From Betaproteobacteria bacterium (GTDB lineage: Bacteria > Pseudomonadota > Gammaproteobacteria > Burkholderiales > Ferrovaceae): DNA of 21,517 nt. The translations under genes were made by a program, and so were the position numbers. This document shows, piece by piece, positions 15,955-21,517 of this stretch (its first letter is position 1; each line of letters opens with the position of its first letter). The notes beneath the pieces are model-generated. The model had not been told where the DNA came from. It did no database searches and worked only from the letters and a program-made list of their open reading frames with translations. The stretch covers positions 1-21,517 of the forward strand of contig JAGWPH010000029.1 of the NCBI GenBank assembly GCA_028870615.1. Direction: 5' to 3'.

Positions 15955-15982
15955 AAAAAAGCCGACTGCGAGGTCGGCTTTT
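15955..15982. terminator. Bidirectional intrinsic terminator
   Basis: GCCGAC (15961-15966) pairs with GTCGGC (15973-15978) around a 6-base loop. The stem is flanked by A6 (15955-15960) on the left and T4 (15979-15982) on the right, so it reads as a terminator on both strands. It closes the dapA-bamC-MBL operon from the left and the small lipoprotein gene (ends 16009) from the right. Confidence 0.88.
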
Positions 15983-16008
15983 GCCTTGCAACTGAATGTC
16001 GCGCCGAA

Positions 16009-16194
16009 TTACTTCTTGTCGGCGGGAGCAGCAGGTGCTGCAGGAGCAGCGGGAGCAGCAGGAGCAGCAGCAGGAGCAGCCGGGGCGGCGGCCGGAGCGT
16101 CAGCTTTGGGGGCTTCGGGCTTCGGGGCTTCAGGCTTGCTGCAGGCAGCAACAGCAACAGCAAACAGAGCAGCGATTAGAAGATTCAGTTTCAT
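16009..16194 (-). CDS. Small Ala/Pro-rich lipoprotein, function unknown
   Basis: The 61-residue precursor has a short charged-then-hydrophobic signal (MKLNLLIAALFAVAVAAC) ending in a lipobox VAAC (Cys18). The mature part is only 44 residues, built from KPEAP repeats and then alternating PAAP units with a DKK end, so it should be an extended, unstructured lipid-anchored tail. AGGA stands about 7 bases upstream of the ATG, and a bidirectional terminator follows 27 bases after the stop. Short proteins of this type occur in proteobacteria without assigned role. A spacer or cell-envelope tether is conceivable; this is inference. Confidence 0.75.
   Translation of the reverse strand: MKLNLLIAALFAVAVAACSKPEAPKPEAPKADAPAAAPAAPAAAPAAPAAPAAPAAPADKK
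16021..16104. repeat. GCAGGAGCA-type low-complexity repeat coding Ala/Pro
   Basis: About 84 bases are composed almost entirely of GCAGGAGCA/GCAGCAGGA units, coding the PAAPAAP tail of the small lipoprotein on the minus strand. The unit is near-periodic at 9-12 bases and is expected to vary in copy number by replication slippage in multiples of three, changing tail length without breaking the frame. Confidence 0.7.
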
Positions 16195-16304
16195 TATGCA
16201 TTCCTATCGATAGAAAGTTAAGGACACACCTGGTCAGCCACCGGTGGGCCATCCAGATTCGGAGAGGTTACACCACATCATCGCATTGCAGCAAGTAGTT
16301 TTTG

Positions 16305-17414
16305 TTACGCAAGCCAGCCCGCAAGATAGGCGTCATAAAGCAGGGCGGCGACGGCTTGGGGTAGCGGGCCCGGGGGAAGATGATGATGATCAGCCAAGGC
16401 AACCAACGTGCGCCGCCCCTTTCCTTGAAAACGGTGTTCCTCGCCGTTGAGGAACAGTCGGTTGCCTCGAAGCAGCATGCCGCTGCGCGGGTTCAGGCGC
16501 ACCCCTTGATGTTCGGCCTGCCTGATGAAATGCGCACGCGTCAGGGGCGCTACGGGCGGATTGAAAAAGACATGGGGTTTGGGCTCGGTCAGGTATCGCC
16601 CAACGCAGGAAAGAATGTCCTGCTCGTTCCATCGAATGGATTGCAAAATCTGGCCGACCTGCCGCAACAGTGCCTCGGGCAGTTCGCCGGGATGGGCCTG
16701 AAGTGCGAGATCAGGGTCGGCGTAGCGCCCCGCTACGGTCAGGTTGTCGCGCAAATGATCGAGAAAGGCATTTACCCATTCCTGATGCGAGGGTGCACGA
16801 AATCCGATGGAATAGGTGAAACATTCAGTGACAGCAACACCGTCGTGCGCACATTGCGGTGGCAGGTAGAGCATGTCTCCGGCTTCCAGGTCCCAACAGG
16901 ATTGGGGTTTAAAACGCCGGAGGATTTTAAGATCGCAGCCTGGAATCAGTTCCAGGTCATTGGTTTCTGCGATGGCCCAGCGACGGATGCCGAAGCCTTG
17001 TAACAGGAACACGTCATAAGAATCGAAATGCGGCCCTACCCCCCCTCCGGGGACGGCATAACTCACCATCAGGTCATCCAGACGGGCGTGCGGTATAAAG
17101 TTGAAGGTGTCGAGAAGCCGGGCGGCTTCGGGTAGCCAGAAATTGAGCTCCTGCACCAGCACCGTCCAGTTGCGCTCGGGCAGGCTCTTGAAATCGATAG
17201 GGCGAAACGGGCCGTGTCGCACGGTCCAGCGTCGCCCTTCGCGGATGATGAGCCGGGCTTGCACCTCGGGATGGATAGCCAGTTTCTTGATTTCTCCGGG
17301 TGTCAAAAAGCCCAGAAAATCAGGGATGGCCTGACATACCCGGAGTGGTTTTTTGTGCCAGTGGCGGGATAGGAATGTTTTTGGGCTCAACTGGCCCAGC
17401 AACGAAGTCTTCAT
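16305..17414 (-). CDS. roxA: RoxA/YcfD-like JmjC-domain ribosomal protein (L16) arginine hydroxylase
   Basis: The 369-residue Fe(II)/2-oxoglutarate oxygenase is close to E. coli RoxA (YcfD, 373 residues), which hydroxylates an arginine of ribosomal protein L16. The iron triad is visible as His129-x-Asp131 (VGPHFDSYD) and His190 (PQCAHDGVA). The N-terminus FLSRHWHKKPL and the central MLYLPPQCAHDG are hallmark blocks, and a C-terminal winged-helix segment follows (about 270-369). The ATG at 17414 has only a weak GAG upstream. It diverges from the peroxiredoxin across 118 bases. This enzyme needs O2, so it may act as an oxygen-responsive ribosome modification. Confidence 0.9.
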   Translation of the reverse strand: MKTSLLGQLSPKTFLSRHWHKKPLRVCQAIPDFLGFLTPGEIKKLAIHPEVQARLIIREGRRWTVRHGPFRPIDFKSLPERNWTVLVQELNFWLPEAARLLDTFNFIPHARLDDLMVSYAVPGGGVGPHFDSYDVFLLQGFGIRRWAIAETNDLELIPGCDLKILRRFKPQSCWDLEAGDMLYLPPQCAHDGVAVTECFTYSIGFRAPSHQEWVNAFLDHLRDNLTVAGRYADPDLALQAHPGELPEALLRQVGQILQSIRWNEQDILSCVGRYLTEPKPHVFFNPPVAPLTRAHFIRQAEHQGVRLNPRSGMLLRGNRLFLNGEEHRFQGKGRRTLVALADHHHLPPGPLPQAVAALLYDAYLAGWLA

Positions 17415-17532
17415 GGAGTTCTCAGGATCAAACGCGGATTGTAATCCAGTTGTGACAAATTACGTGTCAGGGAGCTCCAACACAATCTATGGGGATGCGA
17501 TAGAATCAGTTCCATGGTGTAGGAGAGACTTT

Positions 17533-18000
17533 ATGTTGAAAGTTGGACAGAAGGCGCCTGGTTTTGAATTGCCCGACTCCGGAATGGAGATGGTTAGCCT
17601 GTCCAAGTTCAAAGGCAAAAATAAGGTCGTGTTGTTTTTTTATCCGGGCGACAGCATGCCGCAATGCACACGGGAAGCCATTAATTTCAGCGACCGCGAA
17701 GATGATTTCATGCTCCACGGGGCTGTGGTGCTGGGGGTGTCGCAGGACGACATTCTGTGTCATGCCGATTTTTGTGAAGCAAACGGGCTCAATTCGCGTC
17801 TTCTCTCGGATGTGGAGGGAGATGTCTGCCGACGTTATGGGGTATTGCACGAAAAAGATATGGGTGGGCAGGTGCGTACCTGCGTGGATCGTGTGACTTA
17901 TGTCATCGACCGTGAAGGTGTCGTACGCTATGTTGTACCGGTGCAGAACAGCCGTGACCACGTGGTCGAAGTGTTGAAACTGGTGAAGGAGATTGAGTAG
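17533..18000 (+). CDS. Peroxiredoxin (Bcp/PrxQ-type) with altered active-site motif
   Basis: The 155-residue thioredoxin-fold protein has the usual start VGQKAPGFELPD and peroxidatic Cys45 in FFYPGDSMPQCTRE, plus the conserved Arg120 of RVTYVID. The family motif PxxxTxxC here reads P38-GDS-M42-PQ-C45: the nearly invariant Thr/Ser is Met. The resolving Cys five residues after the peroxidatic one is also absent (Asn51/Ile50), but Cys76, Cys81, Cys99 and Cys117 are present. The start at 17533 follows AGGAGA; a TAGAAT -10 is at 17501-17506. It is cotranscribed with slyD two bases later. Peroxidase activity is expected but not certain. Confidence 0.87.
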   Translation: MLKVGQKAPGFELPDSGMEMVSLSKFKGKNKVVLFFYPGDSMPQCTREAINFSDREDDFMLHGAVVLGVSQDDILCHADFCEANGLNSRLLSDVEGDVCRRYGVLHEKDMGGQVRTCVDRVTYVIDREGVVRYVVPVQNSRDHVVEVLKLVKEIE

Positions 18001-18002
18001 AA

Positions 18003-18488
18003 ATGGTTATTGCAAAAGATTCGGTGGTCACCCTGAGTTATACCTTGTCGGATGACGAGGGCAAATTGCTGGAGGCCAGCGATCCAGCGGTCAGCTACCT
18101 GCATGGTGGCTATGATGGCATCTTTCCGCTGGTGGAAGAAACCCTGGAAGGTCAGACTGATGGGTTTACCTGTACGGTCACTATGGACCCTGAAGATGCG
18201 TTTGGCGAGTACGACGAATCACTGATGCGGGTTGAGCCACGCAATCTGTTCCCCCCCCAGGTCAAGCTGGGAATGCAATTTGAAGGGCAACCTGAAGGGG
18301 CAGAGCATGACGAAACAATACTCTACACCGTGACAGATATCACCGATGACAAAGTGGTCGTCGATGGCAATCACCCCCTGGTGGGCAAGACATTGGTGTT
18401 TGCCTGCACTGTGTTAGGAGTGCGACCGGCAACCCAGGAGGAATTGCATCACGGCCATGTTCATGGAGAACACGGCCATCATCACTGA
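18003..18488 (+). CDS. slyD: FKBP-type peptidyl-prolyl cis-trans isomerase, SlyD-like
   Basis: The 161-residue SlyD-type isomerase/chaperone has an FKBP half (residues 1-70; GYDGIFPLVEETLEG), the inserted IF chaperone flap (about 71-128, with EDAFGEYDESLMRVEPRNLF) and the return FKBP strand DGNHPLVGKTLVFACTVLGV. The tail HHGHVHGEHGHHH is His-rich, like metal-binding SlyD of enterobacteria, which assists nickel delivery to hydrogenase. AAGGAG (17986-17991) precedes the ATG by 11 bases. It converges on mutS with only two bases between stops. Confidence 0.92.
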   Translation: MVIAKDSVVTLSYTLSDDEGKLLEASDPAVSYLHGGYDGIFPLVEETLEGQTDGFTCTVTMDPEDAFGEYDESLMRVEPRNLFPPQVKLGMQFEGQPEGAEHDETILYTVTDITDDKVVVDGNHPLVGKTLVFACTVLGVRPATQEELHHGHVHGEHGHHH

Positions 18489-18490
18489 GG

Positions 18491-21073
18491 TCAATCCTGG
18501 CGCGCTGAGCGCACCAGGTCATACAGCAATTGCAAGGCGTCGCGCGCCGTCAAGGTGTCCGGGTCGAGATTGCGCAGGGCTGTGAGCGTGGGATGAGGCG
18601 TTACATCCTCTGCCTGTAGGGTTTCCCGCAGCACTGTCCCAAAGGGTGCCACAAACAGGTCGCCTTGCGGACGTTGCGCTGCGGCGGTTTCTTCCAGATG
18701 GGTCAGGTATTGTCGGGCCTGGCGAATCACACTGCCCGGAACTCCCGCCAGCGCAGCCACTTGCAAACCGTAACTCTGACTGGCCGGGCCTTCTTCAAGG
18801 GCATGCAGAAAAACGATGCGGTCCTGATGCTCCACTGCGTCCAGGTGGACATTCACAACCCCTCGGGTTTCCAGCGCAAGCTGGGTCAGCTCAAAATAAT
18901 GCGTGGCGAACAGGGTATAACTGCGGTTTTTTTCGATCAGGTAATGAGCGATCGCATAGGCTAGCGCGAGGCCATCGAAGGTGGAGGTTCCGCGCCCGAT
19001 TTCATCCACCAACACCAGGCTCCGTTCTGTGGCTGTGTTGAGAATGTGTGCCGCTTCTGACATTTCCACCAGAAACGTGGAGCGACCCGAAGCAAGGTCA
19101 TCACCCGCACCGATGCGTGTAAAGATCTGGTCAACGGGTCCCAGTACGGCGGATTTTGCCGGCACAAAGCAACCTGCGTAGGCCAGCAGTACGATCAGTG
19201 CTGTCTGACGCATGTAGGTGGATTTGCCGCCCATATTGGGACCGGTGATGAGCAGCATGCGTCGCTCAGGATGCAAGTCGGTGTCGTTGGGGATAAAGCG
19301 ATCCACCTGTTGTTCCACCACCAGATGGCGCCCTCCAGTGATGGTGATGCGTGCTTCTTCGCAGAAATCCGGTGCGACGAGATCAAGCGCCACAGCGCGT
19401 TCGGCGAGGCAGGCCAGGGTATCCAGCTCGGCGGCTGCGGACGCCATGGCTTGCAGCGAGGGAAGGTGCAGCAACAGGACCCCGAGCAGTTGCCCGTACA
19501 AAAACTTTTCGCGTGCCAGTGCGCGCTCGTTGGCGGATAGGGCTTTTTCTTCAAAGGTCTTGAGCTCCGGGGTGATGTAGCGTTCAGCATTTTTGAGTGT
19601 TTGGCGGCGGCGATAATCGTCTGGAATACGACCGACTTGCGCGTGACTCACTTCGATATAGAACCCATGGACCCGGTTGTATTCCACTTTGAGGTTGGCA
19701 ATTCCGGTGCGTGCCCGTTCGCGTCCCTCCAGGTCCAGCAGAAAATCACCACAGTGATCCTGGATACCCCGCAGTTCATCGAGTTCAGAATCGAAGTTGG
19801 GCGCGATGACTCCGCCATCACGAATGTGTGCAGCAGGTTCAGGGGCAATCGCCTGCTCAAGCAGGGCCAACACTTCGGAGGGCGTATTTTGGAAGGTTGT
19901 GCACAGGGCACCCAAACGTTCGGACGGTGCGCCGGATAACAACGCGACACACTCGGGGAGCAGGGCCAGGGTGTCGCGTAGTGCTAAAAGATCCCGTGGA
20001 CGGGCAGATTGGAGCGCCAGACGACCGCAGATACGTTCGACGTCGCTGCTGCGTTTGAGGAGGGTGCGTAACTGTAGCGCAAGGGTTGCCGCGCCTTCAC
20101 CGATCAGGGCGCTGATGGCCGCGTGGCGTGCCTGTAGAATCGCGCGTTGACGTAAGGGATGATGCAGCCAGCGGTATAGCAGGCGTCGGCCCATCGGGTT
20201 GATGCAAGTGTCCAACACAGAGAGCAATGTTGGGGTGCGTTCGCCGCGCAAGGTTTCCGTGATTTCCAGGTTGCGTCGGGTGGCACTGTCCATGCGAACC
20301 CAGTCGCCGTGCCGTGCCACTTGAATGCCCCGGATGTGCGGTAAGGTGCTGCGTTGAGTGTGGCTGGCATATCCCAACAAGGCACCTGCGGCGATGATCC
20401 CGGCGGGCAGGTCGGCACAGCCAAACCCCGCCAGGTCATGTACCTTGAATTGCTCACACAGGGTGCGCTGTGCGCGCTCCAGGTCAAAGTGCCAGGGTGC
20501 CAGCCGTTGCAGCGGCAGACGCGCCTGCCCCGGTGTCAAAACAAAGGATTCCGGCACCAGAATCTCGGCGGCGTCAATGCGTTCCAGTTCAGCACCGAGA
20601 TCGCAAAGCGGGTATTCGGACAGGATCAACTGACCGCTACTCAGATTGAGGGTGGCCAGCCCCACCGTATCCCCGGCTGGGGCAACGGCAGCGAGCAGGG
20701 TGTCACGGCTTTCATCCAGAAGCGCCGCATCGGTCAGCGTACCGGGAGTGATGATGCGTACCACCTGGCGTTCCACAGGCCCCTTGGCCGTGGCCGGGTC
20801 GCCGACCTGTTCGCAAATGGCCACGGACTCCCCCAGGCGCACCAGCCGTGCCAGATATTGCTCCACGGCGTGATAGGGGACCCCCGCCATGGGAATGGGC
20901 TGTCCGGCAGAAGTGCCGCGACGGGTCAGGGTGATGTCCAGCAGCCTCGCAGCTTTTTCGGCGTCGTCATAGAATAGCTCGTAGAAATCCCCCATGCGAT
21001 AGAACAGTAGCCGATCCGGATGCTCCGCCTTGAGGGCGAGGTATTGCTGCATCATTGGAGTGTGTTTCTCCAT
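18491..21073 (-). CDS. mutS: DNA mismatch repair ATPase MutS
   Basis: MutS recognises mismatches and loop-outs and starts repair with MutL. With the start at 21073 it is 860 residues (E. coli 853). The Phe-x-Glu mismatch wedge is F30-Y-E32 in [13 protein letters not shown]; the P-loop GPNMGGKST is at 611-619; Walker B is VDEIGRG (Asp690-Glu691); a helix-turn-helix dimerisation segment lies near the C-terminus. The start at [11 protein letters not shown] fits the family, although ATGs at 21100 and 21148 and a TTG at 21166 lie in frame upstream; none has a good Shine-Dalgarno. An FNR-like box lies 87-112 bases further upstream. No frameshift seen. Confidence 0.96.
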   Translation of the reverse strand: MEKHTPMMQQYLALKAEHPDRLLFYRMGDFYELFYDDAEKAARLLDITLTRRGTSAGQPIPMAGVPYHAVEQYLARLVRLGESVAICEQVGDPATAKGPVERQVVRIITPGTLTDAALLDESRDTLLAAVAPAGDTVGLATLNLSSGQLILSEYPLCDLGAELERIDAAEILVPESFVLTPGQARLPLQRLAPWHFDLERAQRTLCEQFKVHDLAGFGCADLPAGIIAAGALLGYASHTQRSTLPHIRGIQVARHGDWVRMDSATRRNLEITETLRGERTPTLLSVLDTCINPMGRRLLYRWLHHPLRQRAILQARHAAISALIGEGAATLALQLRTLLKRSSDVERICGRLALQSARPRDLLALRDTLALLPECVALLSGAPSERLGALCTTFQNTPSEVLALLEQAIAPEPAAHIRDGGVIAPNFDSELDELRGIQDHCGDFLLDLEGRERARTGIANLKVEYNRVHGFYIEVSHAQVGRIPDDYRRRQTLKNAERYITPELKTFEEKALSANERALAREKFLYGQLLGVLLLHLPSLQAMASAAAELDTLACLAERAVALDLVAPDFCEEARITITGGRHLVVEQQVDRFIPNDTDLHPERRMLLITGPNMGGKSTYMRQTALIVLLAYAGCFVPAKSAVLGPVDQIFTRIGAGDDLASGRSTFLVEMSEAAHILNTATERSLVLVDEIGRGTSTFDGLALAYAIAHYLIEKNRSYTLFATHYFELTQLALETRGVVNVHLDAVEHQDRIVFLHALEEGPASQSYGLQVAALAGVPGSVIRQARQYLTHLEETAAAQRPQGDLFVAPFGTVLRETLQAEDVTPHPTLTALRNLDPDTLTARDALQLLYDLVRSARQD

Positions 21074-21171
21074 CCCCGGGTGGTCGTGATGTGTTTTCAT
21101 GGGTGCTGTGGGTGACTGAAATTCGAGGCCCAGTTTATCAGGAGCCATGATACCCACTATCTGCAATTTAA

Positions 21172-21185
21172 TTGAGATAGATCAA
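21172..21185. promoter_or_regulatory. FNR/ANR-like binding site
   Basis: TTGAG-ATAG-ATCAA (21172-21185) matches the FNR consensus TTGAT-N4-ATCAA with one mismatch (fifth base of the left half). Its centre (21178.5) is exactly 41.5 bases upstream of a start at 21220, the class II FNR activator position, with the -10-like TAGAGT at 21208-21213 (T-12, A-11 and T-7 all present). It also faces mutS on the minus strand, where TATCAT (21152-21147) is a weaker -10. Confidence 0.5.
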
Positions 21186-21219
21186 GATACTTCGTGAAGA
21201 AGGGGTATAGAGTAGCGAC

Positions 21220-21318
21220 CTGATTCTTGATCACCGTCGTGTTTCTGGTGATCGCAACAGGCCCCCTCGCACGGGCAGTCCGGTTTTGTCTTTTGGATTG
21301 TCCGTGCACTTTCTTTTT
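21220..21318 (+). ncRNA. Candidate FNR-controlled small RNA
   Basis: No protein is evident here. From the predicted start 21220 the transcript would contain hairpin 1 (GATCACC 21229-21235 / GGTGATC 21247-21253, 11-base loop), an unpaired C-rich stretch GCCCCCTC (21261-21268) able to pair with Shine-Dalgarno sequences, and a 13-bp terminator-like hairpin with a T-rich tract. Total about 99 nt, the usual size of FNR-activated sRNAs such as FnrS. It is a structural inference only, with no homology known to me. Confidence 0.35.
21269..21318 (+). terminator. Terminator-like hairpin and T-rich tract
   Basis: GCACGGGCAGTCC (21269-21281) pairs with GGATTGTCCGTGC (21295-21307) over 13 positions including two G-U pairs, with a 13-base T-rich loop. 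Then AC and TTTCTTTTT (21310-21318, 8 of 9 T). Orientation fits a plus-strand transcript; the minus side has no T tract. Confidence 0.5.
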
Positions 21319-21421
21319 CCCCTTCTTTGCTTCCAAAGTGGCGCCGCCTTGGCAGATCAGGGTTAGTCTTGCTAATTACCGTGGGCTTCATTCCAGGTTG
21401 ACCGATAGATCCGATTCATGT

Positions 21422-21517
21422 TCAGAACGCCTGAATCAATTGCACCCATGCCGTCGGGTGACGGTCGGGTGCCGAGGTAGGTGCATTGCCGGTACGCCAC
21501 GCCAGATAAGTATTGAA
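21422..21517 (-). CDS. C-terminal fragment of an unidentified protein (runs off the window)
   Basis: The last 31 codons and a TGA stop are visible on the minus strand, continuing past the right edge. The visible residues include NTYLAWRTGN and end WVQLIQAF. The alternating aromatic/polar pattern and terminal Phe are typical of an outer-membrane beta-barrel last strand, and YLAWRTG recalls secretion porins such as the ShlB/FhaC type. This identity is a guess; the reading frame itself is well supported by its clean composition and in-frame stop. Confidence 0.5.
   Translation of the reverse strand, partial: FNTYLAWRTGNAPTSAPDRHPTAWVQLIQAF

Noticed and set aside
15792..16163. Leu/Pro-rich minus-strand frame covering the lipoprotein gene
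   Set aside because: Shadow of the GCAGGAGCA repeat in another frame; extends into the MBL gene with no start signal.
16204..16213. Perfect palindrome CTATCGATAG near the lipoprotein ribosome binding site
   Set aside because: Ten bases with no loop cannot form a stable RNA hairpin, and there is no second copy to suggest an operator.
17453..17469. Inverted repeat TGACA-N7-TGTCA between roxA and the peroxiredoxin
   Set aside because: Half sites of only five bases and no matching known operator, so likely chance; not listed as a feature.
21182..21391. 69-codon minus-strand frame in the mutS upstream region
   Set aside because: No Shine-Dalgarno, no recognisable motif, and it overlaps the structured hairpins better explained as RNA.
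1..21517. CRISPR arrays, tRNA genes, insertion sequences
   Set aside because: Looked for regular direct repeats, cloverleaf-like sequences and transposase motifs on both strands by eye; none seen.

Overview
The window looks like a chromosomal segment of a GC-rich Gram-negative bacterium, most likely a betaproteobacterium. The evidence is a proteobacterial 5S rRNA end, the dapA-bamC-(MBL hydrolase) gene order, a RoxA/YcfD-type oxygenase, a SlyD with a His-rich tail, and a standard-length MutS. The species cannot be named from this sequence.

Layout. Positions 1-117 hold the 3' end of a 5S rRNA gene and the rRNA operon terminator. Positions 139-10665 are a malonate-utilisation module. A GntR/FCD regulator faces a tightly packed run of ten genes: a TRAP transporter (dctP-dctQ-dctM type), then malonate decarboxylase mdcA-mdcC-mdcD-mdcE, a single ORF in which mdcG and mdcB are fused, mdcH, and a TSUP-family (TauE/SafE) membrane protein. 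Most junctions overlap by 1-11 bases, so the run probably behaves as one operon, driven by a clear sigma70-type promoter at 868-896. A TGTATACA palindrome lies between the two divergent start regions. The module would import malonate (TRAP), load and cycle it on the MdcC acyl carrier (MdcA transferase, MdcD/E decarboxylase, MdcH malonyl priming), make and attach the special prosthetic group (fused MdcG-MdcB), and perhaps move a substrate or product through TSUP. No MadB-type sodium-pumping subunit is present, so this is the soluble, biotin-independent type.

Positions 10680-12995 (minus strand) hold rfbD-rfbC (dTDP-rhamnose synthesis) and a divergent staphylococcal-nuclease-like protein that lacks an ordinary start codon. 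Positions 13087-15916 (plus) hold dapA, bamC and an MBL-fold hydrolase, closed by a bidirectional terminator. Positions 16009-17414 (minus) hold a tiny Ala/Pro-rich lipoprotein and a RoxA-like ribosomal oxygenase. Positions 17533-18488 (plus) hold a peroxiredoxin and slyD. Positions 18491-21073 (minus) hold mutS. The last 400 bases contain an FNR-like box, two hairpins and a T-rich tract that together look like an oxygen-regulated small RNA gene, followed by the C-terminal end of an unidentified minus-strand protein that runs off the window.

The items most worth following up are the non-canonical malonate cluster (GntR + TRAP + mdcG-mdcB fusion + TSUP), the candidate FNR-controlled sRNA at 21220-21318, the peroxiredoxin lacking its active-site Thr, and the non-AUG start of the nuclease-like gene.
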